DNA of 64,000 nt from Tillandsia leiboldiana (GCA_029204045.2 CM055066.1:19850484-19914483), one strand, 5' to 3'. Numbered from the stretch's first letter, positions 1 through 12,934 are shown. Numbers and translations are program-made. Notes: generated by a model from the letters alone, not told the origin.

Positions 1-161
1 AAGAAGATCCTGTTGTGCTTCTAGCTTACCATTCTCATCATAAACTGTATTTAAGTTCTTTTTGAGAGAAAACTGCATTTAAGTTGTTAAAATACTTGGA
101 ACACCTGTCGAGACAGTAATTAGCAAATATTTTTTTCAATTTTCATGTTGAAACTGGTTTG

Positions 162-282
<121 letters not shown>

Positions 283-500
283 GGCTACTATGCTATCAAT
301 AGCACAAAGTCATTGGTGCTATTAGGTTTTTAGCCATTGGATTAAGAGATGTACGGTTAGGATGATAGTGGTCCCTGAGGGTTTAGTGGGTGGTTGATGG
401 AATAGTATGATCTAAGGGATGAAAATGGTTAAGGGGGTAGATTTAACGGCAGAAAACTTGGTAGAGCAAAGTGCTTGGTGCTATCGATAGCATAGCAGCC
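283..500. mobile_element. MITE with about 26-bp terminal inverted repeats
   Basis: The left end reads GGCTACTATGCTATCAATAG and the right end is its inverted match (GATAGCATAGCAGCC), with one or two differences over about 26 bp. The 218-bp body has no coding capacity. An internal stretch around 352-380 (GGTTAGGATGATAGTGGTCC) is shared with the element at 532-758, so the two are relatives. I see no clean target duplication; (GA)n lies to the left and (AT)n to the right. Confidence 0.8.
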
Positions 501-531
501 AGACTCATATATATATATATATATAGGATCC

Positions 532-758
532 GGCTACTATACTCTTATGAGTAAAATCTTTTTGTACTCATAAGTTTTCATCCCTTGGATGAAGGAATGT
601 GTGGTTAGGATTATAGTAGTTCCTAGGATTTATACTATTTCTCCAACAACCTAGTAAACCCTAGGGGGACCACTATCATCCTAACCGCACATTCCTTCAT
701 CCAATGGTGAAAAAGTTATGAGTACAAAGGAGTTTATACTCATAAGAGTATAGTAGCC
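532..758. mobile_element. MITE with about 90-bp inverted arms
   Basis: The element starts GGCTACTATACTCTTATGAG and ends with the inverted copy at 739-758. The two arms stay mostly complementary for about 90 bp, so the 227-bp element could fold almost entirely on itself. It lies between (AT)n at about 507-525 and (TA)n at 764-803. That resembles MITE families such as rice Micron, which sit inside TA microsatellites. Confidence 0.82.
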
Positions 759-763
759 CTACG

Positions 764-803
<40 letters not shown>
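764..803. repeat. (TA)n microsatellite
   Basis: About 20 TA units directly follow the MITE at 532-758. Confidence 0.95.
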
Positions 804-806
<3 letters not shown>

Positions 807-1712
807 TCTCTTCTATTCTCTGAAGTTTCATCAGTTTATATTACAATTTTTTATTTTTTTATTTATTTTTGAAGTGTTCCATTATATGCTATTGGTATTA
901 GTAAATATAAGCATTGGGAGTCAAGGATTGATTTTGTTCCCCATATTATTCAGCTCATGGTAGCCCAATTAGCATATTATTTTTGGCAACTCGATGGAAC
1001 AAGCTTTTGAACATGTGAGCTGCTCAAAATGATGGTGCCAATACAAGCGTTCTATATTTTGTGTCCCTCAAAGCAATTCGCTAGCATCTTTGAATTTCTG
1101 ATTGTTATGTGTGTGGCAAATTCCCAATGCTTCAGTCTATGCCCTTGTAAGTTGCAGCACAGACTCTGCATATGCGGAGAGTTCAAAGTCTTTATTAAAG
1201 GTCTTTAGAAGGATAGAAATACGAGTGTTGGCATAATGTTCACATGCGTAACTGTGGTTGTGAGTTTTAAGTTTTCTTCAGCATAATTTCATTCAATGCT
1301 TTTCTTTACCCTTCTCTAAGTATGTGGTCTGAGATCAGCAATATTGATTTGATCTCAAAGCAAGAGTTTACGGGCAGGCTATGGTTCAGTAGGTTAACTT
1401 GTAGAGCAGTATACTGCTTAGCTATTAATTGAATCTTACAATGTTATATTGTAGCATCAAATAAGCTACGTTCTTCTTATCCTTTGTCAGTAATATCAGT
1501 TTCACAATTTAGAGAAGTTATGAAAAAAGTTGATAGTTTTGCAAAAGTTTGCCAATGACGCAAATATGAGACTTGGTCACTTAGTAGTATATCTATATAG
1601 TATAGACTTCTATACATACATACATGTGTAAAGGTACGTAATATATAAATGTGTGTGTGTGTACATAATGTTGCTCTCTTTCACTGGTACTGTTATATTT
1701 TTGTGTTTGCAG
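804..1712. other. DGS1 intron, no feature seen
   Basis: AT-rich sequence before the first recognised exon acceptor at 1711-1712. I found no exon of the DGS1 family here, so it is probably intron; the upstream exons would lie before the window. A short CA/TG microsatellite is at about 1650-1662. Confidence 0.5.
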
Positions 1713-4700
1713 AATGTTGTTGGCCTTCTGTGAGCAAACAAAAGGTCAAAATCTGCCAGAGAATATATCAGATCAGGAATTGCTGGAAATAGTCATGGCA
1801 AGGTAAGAGTATTATCATAGAGAAATCGTGGGAATCTCTTTGTTGTTGCTACATTTGAGTTAAACTGTGCTCCTAATTAGACCACATAGGATTTGGTTTC
1901 TCAAAATCCAATTTATGTCTCTTTTGGCTGCTAGTAAAATTCTGTTGTTGCTATTTGTTTTTTATCTGCTTATGTTATTTCCTGCTCTATTTCTCTGTTT
2001 GCGCTGGTGCTATAGAAATATCTCAAACTTCGACCATATATTAGTTTTGGTTATCTTGAATTCCTTTAGGCAGTTTTTTTTTTTTTTCCTTGGGTTTAAA
2101 TGCCATCGTCCATTTCTTGTTGCTTTTGGTTGGGAATTGTGTAAGCTGACATCGAATTTTACTAAATATATACATACTTATGTGTGCACAGTGCACAAGC
2201 TCAGCTAGATAGATGGTCAGATATGTAAAAAAAATAGTTACATGATTTAAAAATGAAAAGGTTTATTGAAGAAAACTTTTGTTCTGAAGGGCAAAATGAA
2301 TAAGAAGCCATTAACCTAGTGGCATGAGTTATCATAGAGCCCTTATTGAGGTCATAACGGTGAGGCACACTGGCACAAGGAGTGGAAGAGTGAGCTCTCT
2401 GGTTTGTCTCCTAGTAGGTGGACTTAGGGCTTGAATGTGGGAACGAAGCTTTGTTTTTGAATAACAAAAGTCACGAGTTTAATTATATGACAGAATTTAA
2501 CTATTTTAATATAATTTTTTTTACTTTAATCTTACTGTTTAATTCATCTGGTTTGTGATAATGTTCTTTGTTGGATGCTTTCTTCTTCAAGGAGGTCCAA
2601 CTGAATTTGTTAATTTTAATGATCATCAGGTTTGAAGGCTTTTGTTTACTAGATGAGAAAAAGTTGCGGTAATTTTTGTGCTAATTGAAACTGATCATAT
2701 TTGGGCTTTCTTTTGGTGATAGAAGTGTGGAACTTGCATTTTTGCGGGTCAATAAGTTTATCTTTACTATTTATTTTGAGTTGTAGGTCAGAAAATAAGC
2801 TGCTGTGAGTTCATTGGATTATGTTGTGATATTATAACAATAAAAATTCTTGAAGCTCGCCCTAGTTATAAAGTAAAGCATGAAAACAGTGACATGTATT
2901 GCAATTTCTTATGTAATACACATGTTCTTTAGCATGAAGACATAAATATCAAATGACATAATAAGGGGACATCAATGGTTCCGTTTGATGTTCCCTTTGA
3001 GAGAGCAAGTCAAAGCATGTTTCTAATTCTCCTCTTTTTCCTTCTCATTTTTTCCTCTTAAATTTTCTCCCTAACTCTATATTTTACATTCTTTTTTAAA
3101 GAAGTTATAGATTTATATTCATTACTGACTGATTCTTTAAGCCCTTTACATTTAGCACTTCTTGTTTATTTTATTTTATACATTCACACTCATATTAAGT
3201 GCTTTTAGCACAGATATGAGAAGGAGGTGATGCATCCGCTTCAAAATCTTCTAAGTGGAGAACTTGCTCGTGCCATGCTTATTCAGGTTTGTCTTCTCTT
3301 TTTGTTGTTCAATTGTTTCATATCATCTTTTCCTCTAGTCAGCAAACATAATATTGCTCATTGGTTGTCTCTCTATATGCAGATTCAAAAGCTAAAACTT
3401 GATCTCGAAACGTGAGTCTAAGCACTTCATTTGTTTGTAATTTTTTGTGCCATAACAACATTAAAATAGAATTCTTGAACAGGGCGATGCTCGAGCTAGA
3501 TCAGATTCTGAAGGCAAATGAAATAAACTTTGCTATTCTTGCTGCTCTACCGGCCTTTTGTCTTTCCCTTCTCCTCCTCATGCTAGTGCGGGCATGGATT
3601 CTGCAAGTATGTTATGTTTACATTTCATTAATCTCTTCTTAATGTTCTTATATGTACTAGTATATATTATTTGTGAATATTTTTTTCATATCTATCTTTT
3701 TCGTTCTTCCTTTGTATGCAGTGGGTGTTTATAGTGTTGTTTGTATGATTTACGCTAACATATTACTCTCTACCTGTCACGCCCCGGGGTCGAAACTGCG
3801 ACCCGGGCTCGCCAACAGATCCGCCACCTATGCCAAACCCCGTATAGGTGAAGCGTCCTACCTGCAAGAAAAGTACTACAGCTAACAGATATCAGAGCTA
3901 TAAATGAAAATCTGCTGTATAACTAAAACCAATCACTGTACAACTGAAAATAATACAACAATGTCCATCTCCCAAAAATGATAATGATACAATATCCTCA
4001 TATACAACGCTCAAAACTCAACAGGGAGATATCTCCAATAGATACATCAGTGTACAGGCTCTCAATACATATCATCCTCACTACAACAGTCTCTCAAAAG
4101 AGGAAATAAAATAACTAATCTAAAGAAGATCTCCTCTGAAGGGGGTACCGCTACTCTCCAACGGCGGGTAGGGATCTAGCTCGCGACTCCCTCGCCTCGA
4201 ACAACAACCGCGGAATCAGCAACACCCGCTAAGACTCTGCAAAACAAAGGAGAGGAAGGAAAAAGGAGGGGGAAAACCCCCAAAGGGTGTAAGAACTACA
4301 CCAAAAAGGGAGTTCTCAGTGGGTACCACCGCCAGGCCCGACGGTCTGCCCACCAAGTCCTCGAGAGACAAAAACTAACCAAAGCCGTAAAGACTGAAAT
4401 AAGGAAGCTGGAGCCTCTCAACAGCTACCAAGGCTCTATCTAAAATGCTCCAAAGGGGAGAACCAAAGAATGGTATGCAACCACTAGCACATGAAGTGCA
4501 CAATCGACCCAATCGAGCTGACTGCCACATCTGGTTCAGTCAAACCTGCGCCCACCTACAACCACCTCCCGCTGACGGGCAGGAATTATGTAGGGCGTCC
4601 AAACGGACTAACTCGCTATCGAGTAGTGGCTCATGCAAGCTATAGTCAAAATCCACGCTCTCTCTCAGGACGGATAGCCTCAAGATGCTTAACCTCTCGC

Positions 4701-7700
4701 ACAACGGTCAAAGTACTCACAACGACACGGGACCACCGTCAACCAAACGGCTCCCAACAACACTAGCACTGGTCTAAACACAGCTACTGAACTGCACTCG
4801 GCTCCAAGGCACGAGTGCAACAATAAAAGTATCTGACCGAAATAAACCCAATCAAACGAACCGGTATAACACCCGGTACTGCTTGCTCTGCTGTCGAACT
4901 CAGTAACTGATCGGCACACGGCTCGATCTCAATATAAGTAACGGACCGGCACACGGCTCGGTCAAAATATAAGTAACAGACCGGCATACGGCTCGGTCAA
5001 GCCTACCTCCGGAGTGGCACTCGAGGGGAGCGACCCACACGAGTAAAGTATCTCTCAGTAACAAGTATCTCTGTCAAGTGTCTCAATATAGCAGGACTAG
5101 ATCACGACTCTGATCAAAGTGGGAAAACTCATCCACTAAAGGAAGACCCGATCTCAATCGGATACAAACTAAACGATAAGTGGGTAGCTCCATCCACTAG
5201 AGAAAACTGATACCGAATCTGATGCATAAGTAAAGATCCGGTCAACCGCCCAATATCCGCGGTCGCCGCAAACCCCACAAACTAATCCAACCCGTCCCAG
5301 GCACAAAGTCCCGACTACATTATCCAGACCCCTGCTCGAACCCGAGCAACACTGACCACCTGACTAACAAGAAGGAGAAAGAAAGAGCATGGTTTCTCCT
5401 AAGTCAGGTTCCAATAAGTAGGGTAGCAGTAAAAGATGGCCTAGCTACGTGTCCAAACAAGCATGCTTTTGTCCTCAGAAACGATAAAAGTGGGTGAAAC
5501 ATGTAATAGCAAAGCATGCTAAAAAGTTCCTACTATGCTGTACTAATCTCACACAAGTAGGCTAATGAATAAACATGTATGATCTCTATATCATCTAGTT
5601 CAACAAACATGTACAATTATCAGGTAAGCATCAATCCACATGATCAAGGCCGTTTCCATGCTTACCTCTCGCTCATATTGATTGTACATTAAATTAGGCA
5701 TGCTATCAATCATAGAGGGTGACATTCTCACAGGTAAGCTTATCTTAACCATACATGAACATCCACTGTTACACCTCCCATAAGGCATAACATGCATATA
5801 AACCTTGCCATTCCCTTAAACAGTTACCATTAATAAGTTTACCCACCTGAAGCGCTTAAACCAAGGCAAACCTGAAGTCGGTGAAGAGCGCAGACGCTCA
5901 CAGTCCAAATTCTGCCGAAACTGCATCCTCGGTACATGTCGCGAAGGCCTCGGCTCCAACAGCTGAAAGTACCCCGAAATCATAGTCTCCAGACCCAACG
6001 GGTCCAGCAATACTTGCAAACACCCCTGGGTACAACAATAAGGCCCAACATTACACTTAATCCAAAATATTCCAAGTATATACAACATTAGAAAACAGCC
6101 CCGAAGATGTGAAGTTTTCACCTGCAGAACGGACACAGAAAAATCCCACAAAAATACTGTCGCGATCTTCGCGTCGATACCTTCGAAACGAGTGCCTGCA
6201 CGTCCAATTCCGAGCCCCGTAGGCCGAGTTTCAAATTCCACAATACAGGGCGCTCACAAACACTCAACCACACATCTGTATTTCCATGCACAGATAAAGG
6301 AAGAAAAATATACCTCCGGGCAAGTCTTAGAAAAATCCAATAAAAATACTATGACAATCCTCGCGTCGAGTAGATGAAAAGAGTGCAAAGGCTCGTCTCC
6401 ATCCGATGCCCGGTTGCGGAGATAAAAATCCGGCAAGGTGTCGCTGTCCAGAATTCCTCACAGGAAATGGGGTCCCAGTAAGCATGGAAAAACTCCTCGA
6501 AAAGCATGAAACGAGGAAATGCGGAAAACACCAAAATCGTAGCCTTACTTGTCGCGGATCCAACGGCGAAGAAATCGCTCGAAAAGGTGGTCGGAGTAGG
6601 CCGGGAGAGCTCGCGCACCAAAACGCGACGAAGGAGAACACAAATGGTCGAGCGTCGCGCCGCGCCGTAAAAATGGGAACCTCGGGAAGCGTGCCATATA
6701 AAATCTCCGAACTCTGCAGATGGATGCAGCACACGAAGGGGAACAATTTTCCTTAAGGGCTCGGGGTGAGGGGAAGCTCGAAAATGGCGAAAAAAGGAGG
6801 AAGAAGAAGGCTCGGATCCCATTTATAGGCTCCAGGAAACAATTGGAGAAATACCGGATTTGTCCCAATTTCCGGGCGCTGGCACGAACCGGGCGGCTAC
6901 AGTGTTGGGCTCGGCCCAACACTGTTCACGCCCGGAAAGCCCAGGGCCCGCCACGTCGCCCTCGAACAGCGGACAGCCACACCGGCCATCCGCTGCTCGA
7001 CACGTGGCGCTCGGAGAAGGCGACGCGTGGACCGCACTCGGTCAACAGTCGCCCACGTGCGCGCCTGCGACGCCGCCTGCCACCCCTGCACGCACGCGCC
7101 CCGAGGTAGCCTGCACCCGCTCCGTGGACCGCGCGCATGAGGACCAGCGAACCAGAGACTGCCACGTGTCCTGCCCTCGGTGCACGCCGGCCCCGTGGAC
7201 CGCGCACCCGCGCACCTGCCCGCGCGCCGTGCGCTGCCCGCGCCTGCCCGCCGCCGCGCCTGCGTCCGCGCCGCCGCGCTCCGCCGCTGCCCGCCGCCGC
7301 CGGCGCCGCCCGCCGCCGTCGGAACAGCAACTCTGCCTCGAAATCCGTGCCGGAACGTCCGAGCTCCGAAAAATACAAGTAGGTAGTCCATTTTCATCGT
7401 TTTCGCGCGCTTAATCCAAATTTGCTGTCCGTTTTGCCAAATTCCAACTCTAAAAATTGCCGAAGGCATCCGGAAAGGTGTTCCTTGGTCCAAACTTCGC
7501 GCTGAGTCCAATTTTAATATCCATTGCGCACGAAACCACTTCTAAAGCTCCGACGGAGTCCACCGATCACCCACGTGATCCATCTTAAGCTCGAAGTCCA
7601 TCACTTGCGTCCAAGTTGTGCACAAACCCCGCCGACGAGCCACAAAGGCCTCCAGAAGCTGCAGAGGCAACAATGCTCCATAAGTGAAAATTTCGGGTCT

Positions 7701-10700
7701 TCACACTACCTGTACCATATGGCCTTGTTTGCCTACACTTCGTCTTTTCTTTTCCCTTTGTTTTTCCTATAAAAAAGGAAAAAAATTTCCAGGTTATTGA
7801 ATTGCTGGTGGATGAGGTTGCCATGCACCCTGTCTATACGTTGAATGGTTTCTTAAAGTCGAAACCAAAGAAGCTAAAGAATTTTTTTAAAAAAAAGTAT
7901 TGTGGAGTTTCTTTTTCTTTTTTTCCTTCCTAGTCACCTAACAAAAAACGTCAGTGCATAGAATCTAACAATTCACCATCCCCCAACCATTCAATTGCAT
8001 AGCATTGGAGTCAAAGAAAAAGAAATGAAGCATAATTAAACTAGGATAAAGTTGTCTAGTTTTCTTTTGTACATGTGTTCAGAAGCTCAAGAATGAGTTC
8101 AAGATTGGTTGAAACTAATCACCATGCTGGTAGTTTGTAATTCTTTTGCATTGGGTGCTAGTTTGTATAATTTTGTATTTATTCTTGTGATTGATATTAC
8201 ACTTTCTGTTAATGCATTGTCTCTTTGGTTGCGTAGACATCTTGTATACAGCATGTCTCTTTCCTACTGAAGGAGCATGTTGTACTTGGTTGATAGGTAG
8301 TATGAAAAGTTGTCTAGAAGAGGATTTTGAGTCATGGCTGATCTGTCATGCCATCAGCCCAAGGGGGTTATCATGCTGGCACCTTGTCAGAGTGTATAAA
8401 ACAGTTGGCACGCACCAACTGACTCATAAATCCTTGTGCATTATCCTTTCTTTTTTCTTCTATGTTTGGTCTAAATGTTTATTGAGTCAAATATTCATTT
8501 CCATATGCACTCAGTATTTGTATTTAACTCCTAATTTGAGATTCATCACTAGTGGTTTGTGAATGACCTCCATAATAGTAGGAAGTTAAAGAAAACATCC
8601 ACACCATATTTTAATATGACCTTTCTAAATTTTGATTATATTTAAACCATTAATCATGTTATTTGAAACATTTTATACTGACAAATCCTTCGAAATAATA
8701 GATCATTTATTACCAGCATCTTTATGTGCTGGGTCTCAGCTAAACTTTTTTCGTGGAAGAAGTGCATGATTAGAATACGTGCATGCCCATTTTGCAATTG
8801 CATTATCACCATGCTGTTGAGCTTAATAAGCACATTTTAGTTTCTTGGATTGCAATTATGCATGTTTTTGAATTTGGAATACGTTTCGTTAGGGCAAGGA
8901 TTGCCTGTGCTGCTTGTGCCGTCTCGTGCTGCCCATACCGTATAATGATAAGGTTGTGCCGGTACGTGGCACAGAGGCGTGTTGAACCATATCGAGAAAA
9001 AAGGTCTGTTTTGCATTTTTAGGGGTTTTTTTTAGGTTTTTTGAGAAAAAAAAAGTTATATAATGGCTTTTGAACTTAAAACATGTAGATCTTATAAATC
9101 TAATAACCTTTTGGTGAAATAGAGGGTCCTGCTGCATATTTAGACCAATTTGTTTTGAAATAACATGAGTTTAACGGTTGCTTCCAATTTCTTTTGTCAT
9201 TTTTAATTTAGTGATGTTATTGTCTCGCTATAACATTTTCTTTAGTTATGACTATAATTTCATCTTTGCGAGGGTACTTTCATATCATGTTTAAATTGTA
9301 TTCTTAATTATTAAAGATGCTATTCATGCTATACTTTGTCAAATATTAACATTTGGACTATTTTTAAAGGTTTTAGAGAGATTAAAATACTATGAGGAAC
9401 TATTTTTCCATGAAGAAGAATAAAAAAATCATACCAATCTACGCCAATGTGCCTGGTACATGCCAATGGCACGGAGGGCCATGCCGACATTGGCATGGGG
9501 TGTGCCGCTGTGCCATGTCTTTCTGTGCCCCCGGCATGACAATCCTTGGGTTAGGGCATGAATTTGCATCAAAACCAATAACCATGTGAGGCTTTTACTA
9601 TGATGAATGTGGGATAATTTGAAGAACAGTAACAGGATTGACGCGAACAAGTCCAACTCCATGAGGCTGACATTATCAAACTTTTCGCTGCAGTATATCT
9701 TGTTTTCTTATATCGATAGTATATCTCATGTCTTTACACAATTTCGACACAGTATTTTGTAATAAAACTTGTCGAAATTCGCACTCTAGACATTTTTAAT
9801 TAGCTAACAGATTTGGTGATTGTGGACTAGCCTTATTTTCTCTTCTATATCTGTTCTTTTCTCTTCTTTATCTATGTGCAGAAGACATGTTGTGCATGTA
9901 ATTGCATAACTTGCAATAAATTGTTCTTTTTTTTTTTGTTTCAAAACTTCACTTGAGTCATTATTAGTTGATCAAACATTATAGTTAATTTGTAAATATT
10001 CACATGATAAGCCTATTGATGCGCCCTTCTATTGCTTCATAATTCAATATTTAATCTTGCAACAACTTTAGGACAAAGGTGCAGAAGGAAGAGGAAGGAT
10101 TGCTCGCCGTCAAAGGAGGCTTCTTTTTGTTGATGTGGAGAAAAGGCTTATGCAATATAAAACATGCATGGAACGAGAAATGGTAATATAGATTTTCTTA
10201 TGCAAATTATTAGAATAAATAATATATTTCATTTGCTTTTAGAAAACATTCGTGACATTATTAGAATGAAAATGGTTATGTACAGTACACACATGACATA
10301 GAACATTTTAATGCATCTTATAAAGAATGTGGTTCTAACATTTTGTACTTATTGGTTGGATTGATAGAGTACTGAGAAGTTGCGGGAGCAAAACACGCTA
10401 ACAATAGTAATAGTAAAACATATAGAAATCACAAAATTCATGCAATCGAGAGCAAGATTTACATAGTTCCGCCGTAGCCTATGTCCATAAGAGGTAGAGA
10501 AAGGAGTCTTTGCTATAAAATAGTTAAAGAGTCCAAAACCATCCCTAGCACCGCATAGGTAAATGCCACTTTCAATACAAAAAGAAAGAAACCAAGATAG
10601 AAACAATCTCACCAAAGAACCCTCATTGGGACAACTCTAACACTGAGGTTGAGCCAATGCTTCCAATCAACATTCTCCAAACTTCTCTTAATTAAAGCAC

Positions 10701-11796
10701 TCTCCAATTGATATTCTTGGTTTATCCCAAAATAGCTTCTCAAAAGATTCCTCACAAAGCTATACAAGGTCCTATATATTAGCCACAGAATCCTGGATTC
10801 ATACCCTACTTGGACTGAAACTTAAAAATCGGCGTGATTGTTTAGATTTTTGGGCCAACAAGTTGGATTGCTTTGTAGTTTAACCGAGCAATACAACCTA
10901 TCGGATAGATTATCTGACCTATCATATCTCTCTGCCAGCAAACCGACTTATTGGACACATCATCTGACCTTTCGGATTTCTCTTCTAACACCTCCCGAGT
11001 GTACCGGCTGATGCAATCCGTCGCACCGTTTGGACAGGTCGAATCCGAGCATTTCTTCCTGTCTACAGCTACCATCAAATTGTCGGATGGTTCTGTGAGG
11101 GACCCAACATATACTCTATTCTTAGGTGTCTAGCAGTGATTTCCAAAATCCAAATTTTAGCTAGGGATGTGAGTATTTTAGTTTATATTTTTGGGTCCAA
11201 GCTTGCGTTAGTTGTGGTTTTGGCAAAGAATTTCCGAGTCATTGGAAGCTCAGACCCTGATCAAGGGCTTGTTATCAAGCCTACTTGCTTAATGGTTTGA
11301 CGTTACCTTTTGGAATGACTAAAATTATATATGTGAGAACCCGAAGTAGGATGCATTTTTACTTTCTAGTGAAAAATTTAAAAATTTAAAAGCCCTTTCT
11401 TTCTTCCTTTCTTTTTTTTGATAATTTTGTGGAGCTAATAATGATAAATACATTTCTCCTTTTTCCTTTGTAGGAGGAAGATGCACGATGCAAGTATGGA
11501 CTAATGTTGTATAACCTCGACCGTCTCTACAAGGCTGTTGAGCAGCACGCGAGGGACACCGGCGAGTGGTTAAGGTGAGTAATCTCATTAATCATTATTG
11601 AATGCCTTTTAGTGGAACTTTTCCGTCTCTCAAGAAATGGTAATAATATGCACAACATGATATTTTGGTTCACAGCTTGAGACAAGATATTGTTGATCTG
11701 GCAAAACCTGATGCGGAAACGCTCTACAAGCTTGCTGTTATTTCCCGTATGGAGAGAATGTATGATTGTTTGCTCCCTTCTTCGAGGCGGGACTGA
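1713..11796 (+). CDS. DGS1: DGS1/NCA2-family mitochondrial membrane protein, 3' exons
   Basis: Seven exons join in frame into about 215 C-terminal codons: 1713-1802, 3214-3286, 3383-3411, 3483-3606, 10072-10182, 11474-11574 and 11676-11796 (TGA at 11794-11796). All six introns start GT and end AG, and exon phases agree throughout. Recognisable blocks are LLAFCEQTKGQ, NLLSGELARAMLIQ, AMLELDQILKANEINFA and GRGRIARRQRRLLFVDVEKR, which I match to plant DGS1 and the NCA2 family. One membrane segment (FAILAALPAFCLSLLLLMLV) lies in exon 3483-3606. Arabidopsis DGS1 is a mitochondrial outer-membrane protein affecting galactolipid supply under phosphate limitation and lipid traffic; that role is family knowledge, not visible here. 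Family members are about 600 residues, so roughly two thirds lies upstream of the window. No stop or frameshift interrupts these exons, and the copy looks functional despite a 6.5-kb intron holding a solo LTR. Confidence 0.9.
1803..3213 (+). other. DGS1 intron (1.4 kb)
   Basis: Intron between exons 1713-1802 and 3214-3286, with donor GTAAGA and a pyrimidine-rich tract before the CACAG acceptor. The stretch around 2290-2470 is more GC-balanced and may be an old repeat, but I cannot assign it. Confidence 0.7.
4903..5003 (-). repeat. 35-bp tandem repeat in LTR U5
   Basis: Three head-to-tail units start at 4903, 4938 and 4973. Each begins GTAAC and carries CGGCACACGGCTCG or a near variant. The unit length and sequence differ from the repeats at the equivalent place in the other Gypsy LTRs. 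Confidence 0.85.
6819..6829 (-). promoter_or_regulatory. LTR TATA box
   Basis: On the minus strand this reads CCTATAAATGG, at the downstream edge of the GC-rich U3 of the solo LTR. The same position is occupied by TATA-like motifs in the other Gypsy LTRs (around 20888-20898, 35716-35726, 45511-45521, and 57632-57640 on the plus strand). Transcription would run antisense to DGS1. Confidence 0.65.
7711..10071. other. Remainder of the long DGS1 intron with degenerate GTGCC-rich patches
   Basis: AT-rich intron sequence. Two patches (about 8890-8985 and 9440-9545) are crowded with short GTGCC, GCATG and CCATGCC words and look like remnants of one degenerate repeat. No exon is recognisable before the acceptor at 10070-10071. 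Confidence 0.55.
10183..11473. other. DGS1 intron, possible old repeat
   Basis: Intron between exons 10072-10182 and 11474-11574. The part around 10340-11140 differs in composition, with CGGAT-type words and no frame of note, and is probably a decayed insertion I cannot classify. Confidence 0.5.
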
Positions 11797-12157
11797 TTCT
11801 CTTAGATGTTTTGAAAACTAACCCAGCCATCTAACTGGAGAGGCTAAGGTTCAAAGTTCTACAGGTCCAACCAGATTGAACCAGAGGTCAAACCATTTAA
11901 CGAATAATCAATCATATGACAAAGAGGAAATTGATAGTCCACAAGTATGTATTATTTTGTTGCAATTTTGTTAGATAAATTTGCACTGGCACGGTAATTT
12001 GTGTTTGGAGGTCGTACAAAGAGGTGGTTGATGCAAATTGCGCTTCTAGCTTTTGAGTCGAGAAATATTTTCTCCTACCAGCTTGTTTGGTGGAACCTGT
12101 GCTAGTTGCATATATAGTTTGCAGCCAATCCGAGCGGTTTAGCTGGTGTAATCTTTA

Positions 12158-12201
<44 letters not shown>

Positions 12202-12579
12202 ATATGTTAGTTATATTAATTGAACAGAGCTGAACATTATATCAGCTTGAGCCCGTCCAGTTTGGTTTTCTATACAATCATCCTCTTCACAAATTGGAGC
12301 ATGGAGTTGGAAGTAGAATTCTAGTGTAACGTCCCTTTGCTTTTTAGATCTTTTCTCATTTGTGCTCCTAAGGTCACGCCTTATCTGTATCTATATATAT
12401 GTTATATATTATTATAATTATAAACAAATACATTTATTAGTTATTCTCCTTACCTCCACCTACCAAGGGTATTTTGATAATTTTTTTTTTTTTTTTGGTT
12501 AAATTATAAATAACTTTGTAAACTTTAAAAACTAAATATAATTAGATGGACACTCCTACCAATAAGCATTAAATTTCAT
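11797..12579. other. DGS1 3' flank with (ATT)n microsatellite
   Basis: Sequence downstream of the DGS1 stop, presumably including its 3' UTR. An (ATT)n run of about 13 units lies near 12160-12199 and a poly-T tract at about 12480-12497. I see no further gene. Confidence 0.6.
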
Positions 12580-12750
12580 GGAAAATGCTAGATGTACACC
12601 CCAAATGGGGTGTACATCTTACACCCACCCCATCCTAGGGGTGGGTGAATTTCACTCGTCACATGATGTGACGAGTGGATGAATACCCACCCCAAGATGG
12701 GGTGGGTGTAGGATGTACACCCCATTTGGGGTGTACACCTAGCATTGCTC
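12580..12750. mobile_element. Mutator-like MITE with 9-bp target duplication, copy 1
   Basis: A 171-bp element starts GGAAAATGCTAGATGTACAC and ends with the inverted form GTGTACACCTAGCATTGCTC. Each arm also contains a small palindrome around ACCCC..GGGGT, giving a cruciform-like structure. The 9-bp direct repeat AAATTTCAT flanks it (12571-12579 and 12751-12759). A 9-bp duplication points to Mutator-like transposition; there is no transposase. Confidence 0.88.
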
Positions 12751-12762
12751 AAATTTCATTAT

Positions 12763-12934
12763 GGAAAATGCTATGTGTACACCCCTTTCGGGGTGTACAT
12801 CATACACCCCATCCATCTAAGGGTGGGGGTGTGATGATGGGTCATTTGATGTGACCCGTAAAAAATATCGCCACCATTAAAATGGTGGAGGTGTATAATG
12901 TACATCCCTTCGGGGTGTACATGTAGCATTGCTC
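12763..12934. mobile_element. Mutator-like MITE with 9-bp target duplication, copy 2
   Basis: A 172-bp relative of the preceding element with the same ends (GGAAAATGCTA ... TAGCATTGCTC). It is flanked by its own perfect 9-bp repeat TTTCATTAT (12754-12762 and 12935-12943). The left repeat overlaps the right target repeat of copy 1, so one copy inserted into or beside the site used by the other. Confidence 0.88.

Larger units (their letters stand above)
3775..7705 (-). mobile_element. Solo LTR of a Ty3/Gypsy (Tekay-like) element in a DGS1 intron
   Basis: On the plus strand it begins TGTCACGCCCCGGGG and ends GGTCTTCACA. It is flanked by the perfect 5-bp duplication CTACC (3770-3774 and 7706-7710). 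At 3931 bp it matches in layout the 3.2-4.1-kb LTRs of the other Gypsy elements here. No primer-binding site, polypurine tract or internal domain is present, so this is the product of LTR-LTR recombination. In sense (minus) order it has a GC-rich U3 (about 7330-6890), a TATA box, then about 3 kb of R-U5. Removing it and one CTACC restores a continuous intron. Confidence 0.93.

Noticed and set aside
6897..7511. Long arginine/alanine-rich frames on both strands; likewise at 20838-21520, 27322-28070, 35741-36265, 45546-46278 and 56806-57819
   Set aside because: They coincide with the GC-rich U3 of each Gypsy LTR, occur in several frames at once, and show no conserved product.
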